From: Acidobacteriota bacterium
GTDB lineage: Bacteria > Acidobacteriota > Blastocatellia > RBC074
NCBI GenBank assembly: GCA_018269055.1
Contig: JAFDVI010000027.1
Location: forward strand, 53,927-117,926
DNA: 64,000 nt
Direction: 5' to 3'
In this document: positions 45,131 through 52,856 of the stretch, one piece after another
Layout of the letters: each line of letters begins with the position of its first letter
How positions within the stretch are numbered: the stretch's first letter is position 1
Notes under the pieces: model-generated
Told to the model about the DNA's origin: nothing
What the model saw: the letters and a program-made list of their open reading frames with translations, nothing else
The model's database searches: none
Position numbers and translations under genes: made by a program

Positions 45131-46774
45131 ATGAGCTCAAAACGATTTGATTTGGTTGGCATCGGTTCGATGGTCGTGGATTTGATTTACCGCACGCCGC
45201 GCATCATCGGCAGCGAAGAAAAGATTGCATTGGATCGGCACAGCAACGGCGCAACGGCGCAAATGCTGGTGGGCGGCGTGACCCTGAACCATTTGTCCTG
45301 GGCGGGATTGATGGGATTGCGCGTCGGCATTTTCGGCAAACAGGGCGATGACGAATACGGACGATTTTTGCGCGCCGGTATGGATCGGTACTCGATTGAT
45401 AAACACATCACCCTGGATGGCGCGTCATCTTCCTTCGCGCATATCTTCGTGGATCCAACCGGAGGCCGTGCGATTTACATGAGCCCGGCGGCGACCAGCG
45501 AAACCACCGGCGAGTACATTCGCGCAGAGCACGCCGAGTACATTCGCAATTCGAAGATCGTTTCGACCGAAATTTCGCAACTGCCGTTGGAAGCCGTCGT
45601 TGCCGTGTTGGAAATCGCCCGCTTCGCGGGCGTCATCACGGCGCTCGACGTGGACATCCCGCGCAGCGACGCGCTGAAGGCATTAATCCCAGAAGGGGGC
45701 GACGCCGAACTATTTGAACGCGCCTTAAGCCTGGCCGATTACCTGAAACCTTCCAAAGCCGCCGTCATCGAAATCACAGGCGAAAGCGATGCGCTGAAAG
45801 CCGCACAAATCCTACGGGAAATATACAAGGCTAAAGCCGTCGTCATCACAGACGGCGAAGCCGGATGCGCGATTGCTTCAGACGAATTGACTGCCCGCAT
45901 TGAAGCGTACCCTACCAAAGCGATTGATTCGACTGGCGCGGGCGATGCGTTTTTTGGCGGAATGCTGGCCGGGCTGAATTTCGGCCTGGCGTGGAAAGAC
46001 ATTCTGAAACTGGCAAACGCTTGCGGCGCGGCGTGCTGTGAAATTCTGGGCGCCACGCCGGATTTGTCAAAAAGCCGTGCGCGCGCCTTTGAGCTTTACG
46101 ATGGACCGAAGTTCGATGCTCTAGCAGAATCCACGGCAGCGGCTGCCGTGGATTCCGAAATTTCCACTTCGCCTTACGACAACGCAATTCCCTTCTTCCT
46201 GGATACTGCCATTGCCGAGCTGTCGAAGCTGCGCGCCAAAATCGGCGGCGAGAGTTACTTCAAACGCGTCGCGGATTTCATCACTGCCGCCGAAACACAA
46301 GGCAAACGAGTTCACGTCACAGGCATTGGCAAACCGGAATATGTGTCGGGTTACATTGCGGCTTTGTTAGCGAGCGTAGGAACGCCAACCTATTTCCTGG
46401 ACGCAACCGAATGCGTACACGGCAGCGCAGGCCAGGTCGTGCCGGGCGATGTCGTTCTGGCGCTTTCCAACAGCGGCGAAACAATGGAGTTGAAAGCTGC
46501 GATCATTGCCTTGAAGCGCAACGGCGTGAAAATTGTCGGCGTGTCCGGCAATCCGAATTCGTGGCTGGCCGAGCAAAGCGACGAATTTCTATACGCCGGT
46601 GTTGAATGCGAAGGCAGCCCGCTGAACTTCGAACCGCGCGCCAGCATCCTGGCGGAAATTTACGTGCTGGCCGCGCTGAGCATCGAACTCCAAGCCCGCA
46701 AAAACATTTCGCGCAAGGAATACAACGCCTGGCATCCGGGCGGTTCCATCGGCAAAGCAACAGCAGACGAATGA
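45131..46774 (+). CDS. PfkB sugar kinase fused to a KpsF-type SIS domain
   Basis: A 547-residue cytoplasmic fusion. Residues 1-320 are a ribokinase/PfkB-type kinase: NGATAQMLVGGVTLNHLSWA, VITDGEAGCAI and the anion-hole DSTGAGDAFFGGML with the catalytic Asp. Residues about 350-547 are a sugar-phosphate isomerase SIS domain like KdsD/KpsF (HVTGIGKPEYVSGYIAALLA, ALSNSGETMELKAAI, YNAWHPGGSIGKA). A kinase that makes a sugar phosphate and an isomerase that uses it in one chain implies channelling of one intermediate. There are no CBS domains. AAGGAAA is far (about 14 bp) from ATG. Confidence 0.88.
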   Translation: MSSKRFDLVGIGSMVVDLIYRTPRIIGSEEKIALDRHSNGATAQMLVGGVTLNHLSWAGLMGLRVGIFGKQGDDEYGRFLRAGMDRYSIDKHITLDGASSSFAHIFVDPTGGRAIYMSPAATSETTGEYIRAEHAEYIRNSKIVSTEISQLPLEAVVAVLEIARFAGVITALDVDIPRSDALKALIPEGGDAELFERALSLADYLKPSKAAVIEITGESDALKAAQILREIYKAKAVVITDGEAGCAIASDELTARIEAYPTKAIDSTGAGDAFFGGMLAGLNFGLAWKDILKLANACGAACCEILGATPDLSKSRARAFELYDGPKFDALAESTAAAAVDSEISTSPYDNAIPFFLDTAIAELSKLRAKIGGESYFKRVADFITAAETQGKRVHVTGIGKPEYVSGYIAALLASVGTPTYFLDATECVHGSAGQVVPGDVVLALSNSGETMELKAAIIALKRNGVKIVGVSGNPNSWLAEQSDEFLYAGVECEGSPLNFEPRASILAEIYVLAALSIELQARKNISRKEYNAWHPGGSIGKATADE

Positions 46775-46855
46775 TGGCGAACTCGGCCACAGAGAACACG
46801 GAGACGGTTCTTTGCTTGAATGTTCTCCGTGCCCTCTGCGGCTAAATTGGCATTG

Positions 46856-47106
46856 CTATAGCTTTTCAGAAAAAGAATTTCCGAAGAGAGTCCCGCAGGG
46901 ACGGCCAGATAATAGCCCCGGATGAAATCCGGGGAACAAGGCAAAAGGCATTTCCAGCCCCGGCAGGGGCGGCAGACGAGCTTCAAGCTGTCGCCCCTGC
47001 CGGGGCTTGTTGGCCTTGCTTACCAGACCCAGGGTTTCACCCTGGGTTATTGTCGTTTCACCCCTGCGGGGTTCTGATCGGAAAATCATTTTCTTGATTT
47101 CTATAG
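46856..47106. repeat. MITE-like element with long imperfect TIRs, overlaps queG stop
   Basis: The left end CTATAGCTTTTCAGAAAAAG... and the reverse complement of the right end CTATAGAAATCAAGAAAATG... agree over about 45 bp (roughly three in four), through TTTCCGA and CCCGCAGGG. Inside are CCCCGGATGAAATCCGGGG (46916-46934), a 15-bp perfect pair 46957-46971 / 46992-47006, and ACCCAGGGTTTCACCCTGGG plus T (47027-47047). It fills the 326-bp gap between convergent genes and its right tip supplies the TAG stop of queG. Confidence 0.7.
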
Positions 47107-48063
47107 TTCGGTGTCATCTATGTTCGCGTTTTTCCTGCCTGCTGACACGGCTTCCGAATTCCGTTTGATTCCCGCAAGCTTTGCGCGTTTGATGGCGCTT
47201 TTTCGGAAGCGAGCGGAAAATTCTTCCTGAGACATTTCAATCAATTCTTGCAGCTTCGGTTCGATGATCCCTTCGCGTGGAGTGAATCGGTCTTCCTGGC
47301 TGGTTTTGGAAAAACGCGACCACGGGCAAACGTCCTGGCAAATGTCGCAGCCGAACACCCAGCCTTCCAAGTTTGACTTGATTGGCTCCGGCAATTCCGG
47401 TTCACGTAGCTCGATTGTTCCGTATGAAATGCAGCGCGTCGCGTCCAGTTGATACGGCGCAATGATCGCTTCCGTCGGGCAGGCGTCAATGCAGGCCGCG
47501 CATTTGCCGCAGTGATCCGGTTCGATCAACGAGTCGTATTCCAACTCTACTGAAAGCAGCAACTCCCCCAAAAACACCCACGACCCGAATTCTTTGGTGA
47601 TGACGTTGGTGTGTTTTCCCAGCCAGCCGATCCCAGCGCGAACGGCCCAGGCCTTGTCCATCATCGGCGAAGTGTCCACACAGATTTTGCCTTCGACTTC
47701 GGGTGCTTGCTGCTGAATCCAGGCCAGCAAATCCTTCAACTTGTCGCCGAGCACATCGTGATAATCGTCGCCCCAGGCATAGCGCGAAATCTTGCCGACT
47801 TCGGGCGAATCCATATGCGGTTCGGGCTGGAAATAATTCAGCGCCACGCATACGACCGATTTCGCCGATGACATCAGCAAGCGCGGATCGCTGCGCTGCC
47901 GAGGGTCGCGCGCCATATACCCCATCTGACCGTGAAAGTTTCGCGCCAACCATTCACTGAGCCGCGCACCTTCTTCGGTCAAGGCCTCGGCGGGAACGAT
48001 GCCGACTTTGTCGAAACCGATTTCGCGAGCTTTCTCTTTGATCCTTTCGGCCACTAATGCCAT
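47101..48063 (-). CDS. queG: Epoxyqueuosine reductase QueG
   Basis: A 320-residue cobalamin- and iron-sulfur-dependent enzyme that reduces epoxyqueuosine to queuosine in tRNA, the last step of queuosine synthesis. Motifs: the N-terminal KAREIGFDKVGIVPAEAL, the B12-domain SAKSVVCVALNYF, ferredoxin cluster 1 CGKCAACIDACPTEAI and cluster 2 CDICQDVCPWSRF. Length is normal for the short form. It starts 13 bp after truA, so tRNA modification genes share a transcript. Its stop lies in the tip of the MITE-like element, which may have replaced the original 3' end. Confidence 0.94.
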   Translation of the reverse strand: MALVAERIKEKAREIGFDKVGIVPAEALTEEGARLSEWLARNFHGQMGYMARDPRQRSDPRLLMSSAKSVVCVALNYFQPEPHMDSPEVGKISRYAWGDDYHDVLGDKLKDLLAWIQQQAPEVEGKICVDTSPMMDKAWAVRAGIGWLGKHTNVITKEFGSWVFLGELLLSVELEYDSLIEPDHCGKCAACIDACPTEAIIAPYQLDATRCISYGTIELREPELPEPIKSNLEGWVFGCDICQDVCPWSRFSKTSQEDRFTPREGIIEPKLQELIEMSQEEFSARFRKSAIKRAKLAGIKRNSEAVSAGRKNANIDDTEL

Positions 48064-48076
48064 AAAACTTCTTCTA

Positions 48077-49006
48077 TCAGGCCAATTTGCGGTTTTTCTT
48101 GATCGCCGCCGCAGCTTCTTTCAGCGAAAGTTTGACGTGGACTTTTCTGCCATTATCAGGCTTTGAATCCAAAACAATTCCCTCGGGATAGGTGACAGTT
48201 TCCAAAAACAATCCCGATGGCGGAGCCGTCACACGCGCAGGATCAAGCGTGGATTTCGCCAGCAACTTGACCTTGGTTTTTAACTGTGGCTTTGCCGGTG
48301 GTGAGTCAATCAAACTGCCGAAGTCTTCCGCGCTGACATTGCCGCGTCCGACTTCGGCCAAGCTGCCCACCAGCCGCCGCACCATTTTCCACAAAAAGTG
48401 CGACGCCGAAATTCGGAAGATGATCAGATGATCTTCGACGACGAATTCCGCTTCGTTGACAACCACAACTGTGGATTCATCCAACCGGCGGACGTCACGT
48501 TCGCTGAAGGCGGAAAAATCGTGACGGCCGACGATCAATTCCGCGGCATCGGCCATTGCCTGCACATTCAGGCGGTCTTTCACCCACCAGACGAACTTTT
48601 TGTTGAAGGCCGTTCGCCGAGTCGAAATCTGGTAAATGTAACTGCGCAATTTGGCGTCGTGCCGGGCATGAAATTCCGGTCGCGCGTCTTCGACAGCCAG
48701 CACGTTGATGTCAGGGGGCAACCGGTCGTTCAATCCAAAGATGATTTCCTGCGGTTTCAGATTTGAAATCCTGTCACGGATTTCCGCCGAGCTGGATCCC
48801 CAGCGAGGAAATTTGATGCTGGCGACTTGCGCGATGGCGTGGACTCCGGCGTCTGTGCGCCCGGAACCACCAATATCTACCGGACGGCCAAAGAAATCTT
48901 CAGCTGCTGTCCACAGTTCACCGGCAATCGTTTGCGCGTTGGCCTGTTGCTGCCAGCCGCTGTAACGCGTGCCGTCGTATTCAAGAGTTAGTTTTAGTGT
49001 TCGCAT
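48077..49006 (-). CDS. truA: tRNA pseudouridine(38-40) synthase TruA
   Basis: A 309-residue enzyme that isomerises uridines 38-40 in the anticodon arm of many tRNAs. The catalytic Asp is in SGRTDAGVHAIAQ. Other landmarks are LEYDGTRYSGWQQQANAQT at the N-terminus, FHARHDAKLRSYIYQI, HDFSAFS and SASHFLWKMVRRLVGSLAEVG. The tail is slightly extended with Lys-rich sequence (VKLSLKEAAAAIKKNRKLA). AAAGGTT precedes the ATG. It is 10 bp after the DUF433 gene. Confidence 0.94.
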   Translation of the reverse strand: MRTLKLTLEYDGTRYSGWQQQANAQTIAGELWTAAEDFFGRPVDIGGSGRTDAGVHAIAQVASIKFPRWGSSSAEIRDRISNLKPQEIIFGLNDRLPPDINVLAVEDARPEFHARHDAKLRSYIYQISTRRTAFNKKFVWWVKDRLNVQAMADAAELIVGRHDFSAFSERDVRRLDESTVVVVNEAEFVVEDHLIIFRISASHFLWKMVRRLVGSLAEVGRGNVSAEDFGSLIDSPPAKPQLKTKVKLLAKSTLDPARVTAPPSGLFLETVTYPEGIVLDSKPDNGRKVHVKLSLKEAAAAIKKNRKLA

Positions 49007-49016
49007 TGTTCAACCT

Positions 49017-49232
49017 TTATTCTTCAGACAATCCAAGCTGTTCTTTGATCAACGCAAACAGTTCCATCACTTGCTCACGCTCGACTGTGGGAAAATCAAC
49101 AAGGAAAATTTCAATAGTGTCCCCGCCTTCCAGGTAATCGAAGAAGTTTCGAATCGGCACGCGCGTTCCTACAAAGACAGGCGTTCCGCCAAGTTTTTCA
49201 GGATCAATTTCGATTACCTGTTGCGTGTTCAT
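49017..49232 (-). CDS. DUF433 protein (antitoxin-like, unpaired)
   Basis: A 71-residue DUF433 protein (IDPEKLGGTPVFVGTRVPIR, FFDYLEGGDTIEIFLVDFP), a small winged-helix family usually paired with a DUF5615 PIN-like toxin. Here the next gene is truA and no toxin frame is present, so it is an orphan or has been recruited. Its weak ribosome-binding sequence GAAAGT lies in the 8-bp duplicated target of the MITE-like element immediately upstream. Confidence 0.87.
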   Translation of the reverse strand: MNTQQVIEIDPEKLGGTPVFVGTRVPIRNFFDYLEGGDTIEIFLVDFPTVEREQVMELFALIKEQLGLSEE

Positions 49233-49235
49233 TGT

Positions 49236-49447
49236 TTACTTTCGTAACTGCTCACCCCCAAAGGGGGCACAATAAGATAGCCCGGTGCAACGCGCCGGGT
49301 AGCCAGATGGATAGTCGCCAAGCCCCAACGGGGCGCAATACTTATTTCGCCCCGTTGGGGCTTATTTTTGATTTGGCGGTTCTTTCCCAGGGCGTTGCCC
49401 TGGGCTTTTGATGTCGCCCCGTTGGGGCTGAGCAGTTACTTACTTTC
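49236..49447. mobile_element. MITE-like element with 11-bp TIRs and perfect 8-bp target duplication
   Basis: The element runs 49244-49439 (196 bp). Its ends are GTAACTGCTCA (49244-49254) and TGAGCAGTTAC (49429-49439). It is flanked by TTACTTTC at 49236-49243 and 49440-49447, a perfect 8-bp direct repeat. Inside are CCCCCAAAGGGGG, a 15-bp inverted pair (49321-49335 / 49348-49362), CCCAGGGCGTTGCCCTGGG and another CGCCCCGTTGGGGCT. It has no coding capacity, so it must move in trans. Confidence 0.8.
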
Positions 49448-49473
49448 TATCTAATCGTAACCAACTTACACCA

Positions 49474-49974
49474 TCAACCCAATGTTGTCTTGCGAATCAA
49501 ACTGCCGTCGTATTCCAGCAGCTTGCGCACGATCGCGCCTCGGATGACGGATTTGAAAGCATCCTTGATTGCCGATCCCGTGCGGCGAAATCCCAGATGC
49601 CGCGCCGCTGCTTTTGTAGCTTCTTCGCGTTCCGTCCAACCGCGCCCCATCGCCGCCAGCAACATTTCCGTCAGCAGTTCGCGCGGATAATCCTCAATCC
49701 GGCGGCAATCCAGCGATAACCAGCCACGTTCATTTTTAATGACGCCGCGTTTGACTGCGGCAATCAGCGCCGAATCAATCGCTTCGGCCACGCGGTTTCC
49801 TGTTCGCGCAAAATCAAGCTTGCGCGCCACTTCGCGCGTGGCCGTGTCGCGGTCAAGTTCGGCGTGTTCTTCAAACACGTCGCGAATGGCGGCGATCAGT
49901 TCGTTGCGGTCAAATTCGCTGGGAGCGCGGACGTCCCGTCCGCCGCTTTCTGCGGAATCATCTTCCGATTCCAC
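49474..49974 (-). CDS. Tandem winged-helix-like protein (DUF3320-like repeats)
   Basis: A 166-residue soluble protein with two similar ~65-residue units. Unit 1 has ELIAAIRDVFEEHAELDRDT and LDFARTGNRVAEAIDSAL; unit 2 has LLTEMLLAAMGRGWTEREE and LGFRRTGSAIKDAFKSVIRG. The R-x-G-x-x-I/V pattern recalls the DUF3320 domain at the C-terminus of helicase/endonuclease proteins. It is 92 bp after the methylase gene and transcribed the same way. The function is unproven; DNA or subunit binding in the defence operon is a guess. The sequence just upstream (49979-50020) is GGGACGGGGAGA-rich. Confidence 0.6.
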   Translation of the reverse strand: MESEDDSAESGGRDVRAPSEFDRNELIAAIRDVFEEHAELDRDTATREVARKLDFARTGNRVAEAIDSALIAAVKRGVIKNERGWLSLDCRRIEDYPRELLTEMLLAAMGRGWTEREEATKAAARHLGFRRTGSAIKDAFKSVIRGAIVRKLLEYDGSLIRKTTLG

Positions 49975-50066
49975 AACCCCCTCTCCTTCTCCCCGTCCCC
50001 AGGTCTCCCCGTCCCTGTGTCGCCGTATCTCTTCCTCGGCTCCGTCGTCGGCGTCCGCCGAAGCCG

Positions 50067-52835
50067 TCAGGCGAAAGGGCGAGGTTCGCTCTCCATCCCT
50101 GTAATCTGCGGCCCCTGATTCGGATTAAGCGGCACGCCGTAAAGCGCCGCCACCCGCTCATCAATCTCGCGTTCAATGCGCGTGATCTGTTCGGTCAAGC
50201 TGGCCGTTTCGTCCCGCGCGTCGTGGAAAAGTTGCAGCGGCGCGTGTTTGGCGCGTTTGGTGAATTCTTCCGGCTTCAGCGCCCACGGCTGTTCCAGCGG
50301 ATTGCGGCTGCTCGAATCGGCAGGCGACGTGCCCAGATCCCGTAGGAACTTTTCGACACGCTGACGGCGCTGTTTATGAAGAGACTGGGCATTCCGGGCA
50401 AGTTTGGTGACGGTTTGGCGGTCAGTGGCGGGAGCATCAGGGATTGGCAGGGTCTCCATGTAAATTCCTCGAAACTCGTAGTAACCGCCACGTAAGGGAG
50501 AAAGCGTTTCAAACACCCAAGACCGAACTGATTGAGAGTTTAAGATGCCAAGCAAGTAATAATCATCGGTCGCCAGCGAGTAAGCTTTGTCATTGTGATA
50601 ATTCCCAAGCTCATCCATGGCGAACCGTGGTTCTTTGCCAATCACCGGATACACAATTTTGGGGTGATTAAACAATCGCGCGTAAATAGCCTGTGGCTGC
50701 TGTAGTTCATACCATTCTTGCTGTGTAGCCCTGGCTTCTAACTTTTGCCGAAAAGGTTTTAGATAGTTTCGTAAGCTTGGATACCGCCCAATCGGAATGC
50801 CGTGGTTCATGTAAAGCAAGTAAGTTTCCCGGAACTGAATCTCGTAAAACCGAATGTCTTCTCCTTTCAGTAGCGGCTTGATGATTTCCTTGCATTCAGG
50901 CTGAGCTTCTAACAACAAATCTCTGGTGGCGCGATCAATGAAGAAAGCCTCGTTCAAGCCTGTTTTTACGCCCCACATAATTTTTCCCTGACAGATTTCT
51001 CCCAAACGAGGCCCGCTTTCTTCCATTTTCAATCGGCGCTCATTTGTCGCCGAAGTTGCGACACGACTTTTGCCTTGTCCAAACTGTGTATGTGGAAGTA
51101 CGTGGGCGATTCGCTTCACGTGTTCGCGCACGCCTTCGTTATAGCAAGCCTGCAAATCCTGTATTTCCGCCCAAGCTGTCGCGATGTTGCCCCGCGCTTC
51201 CTTCTGCCAGATAAAGACAGCCGGATAAGCTGTCGCCTTGAAGACTGGTAAATCGCCGAAATCAACAATCAGATGAAATGCTTGCTTATCCAGCAGCGAT
51301 TGGCGCAGGCTTTCGCCGTAACCAGCGCGCAGCCATTTGTTCGACGAGATGAAGCAACCCACGCCGCTCGGCTTCAGTAACTGCTGCGCGCGGTCATAAA
51401 AGTAGACATACAAATCAGCCCGCTCTGCATGCACGTCGGGAAAGTTGCGTTTCAGGATTGGCTTGATGGGTTTGAATAGTTCCATTCGCACATACGGCGG
51501 GTTAGCCAACACGATGTCGAAGCCGCCGCCCGCATCCGTGACTTCCCGGTCGGTGAACATCGGCTGGCGGTCAACTTCGTTCAGAAACAGGAAGGCGCCA
51601 TCGTAGCGGGCGGTCTCGGTCACTTCGGGCAGGAAGACTTCGGCGAATTCGACGGCCCAGTCGAAGGGGCGGTCCTGGCCTTCGGCCGGCGCCTGTTCCC
51701 ATTCGGCAAGCTGGCGTTTCAACTTTTCATGCTGTTTGGCCAGCGTGGCGGCCTGGGCGTGTTGTTTGGCGGCTTCGGCCTGTTTGCCGCGTTTGCGCAG
51801 GTCGTCGAGTTGCTGCCGCGCGACCAACAGCTTTTGCGGGCTGGGGCGTTTGGGCTGGTGTTTCAATTCGACGGCGATGTCGTTGCGCAGGGATTCGATC
51901 TGGTCGCGCAATTGCCGCTTCGTTTGCGGGTCGTTGCACTTCATAAAATCACCCTTCAGCGAGCGATACAGGCGCACGAGCTTGCCGCGACTGACATCGA
52001 GCAAGGTGTCGGCGGCGTTGGGGGCGGGCGCGGTCAGGCTGTCGCCGCAACCGATCTTGAAATCGAGGTTGGGCAGCGGCTGCGGTTTGTCTGCCTCAAT
52101 CGCCAGGCTCAGCCACAATCGCAGCATCGCAATCTGGACGGCGAATTTGTCCTTGTCCACGCCGTAGAGGTTGTTTTCGATGATCGAACGTTTGCGGGCG
52201 TAAAGCGAGGTGTCGTCCAGCCGCGAGCTTTTGAACAAGGCCGAACGCAAGCGCATCAGTTCCTGCAACATTCCCAGCAAATAAGCGCCGCTGCCGCAAG
52301 CCGGATCGCAGACGCGTACTCGCTGCAAAGCGGCGAGCGTTTTTTCGGGATCGCTGATCTGCCCGGCGTCCGCTTCATCCACGAAAAGCTCTATGGCGTC
52401 TCTGGGTACGCAGGCGTCCCCGCCTGCTTCAGATAAAAGCCGCGAAGCGTTCCTTGCGTCCAGTCTTTCTTCACCGGAATCCCAGGAAAAAGGAGGCTCC
52501 GCAGCTTCTTTTACAGCAGGCGGGGACGCCTGCGTACCCAGGGCTTGGCGCAGGTAATGTTTCAAGGCTTCGCGGCACATAAACGAAACGATCTGGCGCG
52601 GCGTGTAATAGCTGCCCGATTCGTGCCGCCCGGTGACCAGTTCTTCAAAGACTTTGCCGAGCATTTCCGGATCAATGGCAACCTGCACGTCCAGCGGCGT
52701 GGATTCCATGACGGTGAAGTTATACCGCTCGAACAGCTTCAGAATTTGCGCAAAACACTTGTTGGGAATTTCGACTGCATCGCGCGCGTCAAGTTCGTCT
52801 TCGATGTCGAACAATCCGCCGTTCAGGTACGGCAC
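50067..52835 (-). CDS. Eco57I-type DNA methylase, C-terminal portion (split gene)
   Basis: About 922 residues of an Eco57I/PglX-like class of adenine-N6 methylase. After PYLNGGLF come MTase motif I VCDPACGSGAYLLGMLQEL and motif IV FDIVLANPPYVRMEL, then a long C-terminal target-recognition region (GVKTGLNEAFFIDRATRD, LKGEDIRFYEI, YSLATDDYYLLGILNSQSVR). I see no PD-(D/E)xK nuclease motif. It is in the same frame as the 293-residue N-terminal portion upstream, separated only by TAG at 52857-52859. Translation here may restart at GTG 52835 behind CAGGAG. Residues about 99-144 are encoded by a palindromic element. Confidence 0.85.
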   Translation of the reverse strand: MPYLNGGLFDIEDELDARDAVEIPNKCFAQILKLFERYNFTVMESTPLDVQVAIDPEMLGKVFEELVTGRHESGSYYTPRQIVSFMCREALKHYLRQALGTQASPPAVKEAAEPPFSWDSGEERLDARNASRLLSEAGGDACVPRDAIELFVDEADAGQISDPEKTLAALQRVRVCDPACGSGAYLLGMLQELMRLRSALFKSSRLDDTSLYARKRSIIENNLYGVDKDKFAVQIAMLRLWLSLAIEADKPQPLPNLDFKIGCGDSLTAPAPNAADTLLDVSRGKLVRLYRSLKGDFMKCNDPQTKRQLRDQIESLRNDIAVELKHQPKRPSPQKLLVARQQLDDLRKRGKQAEAAKQHAQAATLAKQHEKLKRQLAEWEQAPAEGQDRPFDWAVEFAEVFLPEVTETARYDGAFLFLNEVDRQPMFTDREVTDAGGGFDIVLANPPYVRMELFKPIKPILKRNFPDVHAERADLYVYFYDRAQQLLKPSGVGCFISSNKWLRAGYGESLRQSLLDKQAFHLIVDFGDLPVFKATAYPAVFIWQKEARGNIATAWAEIQDLQACYNEGVREHVKRIAHVLPHTQFGQGKSRVATSATNERRLKMEESGPRLGEICQGKIMWGVKTGLNEAFFIDRATRDLLLEAQPECKEIIKPLLKGEDIRFYEIQFRETYLLYMNHGIPIGRYPSLRNYLKPFRQKLEARATQQEWYELQQPQAIYARLFNHPKIVYPVIGKEPRFAMDELGNYHNDKAYSLATDDYYLLGILNSQSVRSWVFETLSPLRGGYYEFRGIYMETLPIPDAPATDRQTVTKLARNAQSLHKQRRQRVEKFLRDLGTSPADSSSRNPLEQPWALKPEEFTKRAKHAPLQLFHDARDETASLTEQITRIEREIDERVAALYGVPLNPNQGPQITGMESEPRPFA
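52403..52540. repeat. 138-bp palindromic element in frame within the methylase
   Basis: A 26-bp perfect inverted repeat bounds it: left arm 52403-52428 (starts TGGGTACGCAGGCGTCCCCG), right arm 52515-52540. The 138 bp are 46 codons, so the frame is kept. It sits in the linker before motif I, a position that tolerates length change. Confidence 0.8.
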
Positions 52836-52856
52836 GTCGCCGCGCCGCTCCTGTAA

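Noticed and set aside
49244..49439. Array of GCCCC/GGGGC palindromes considered as a CRISPR-like or riboswitch structure
   Set aside because: The units are unequal, without regular spacers, and the 8-bp target duplication explains it as a transposed element. No cas genes are near.
49975..50066. GGGACGGGGAGA-rich stretch considered as a frameshifted joint between the methylase and the winged-helix protein
   Set aside because: Purine-rich repeat with stop codons between; I have no homologue in mind that contains both, so fusion is unsupported.
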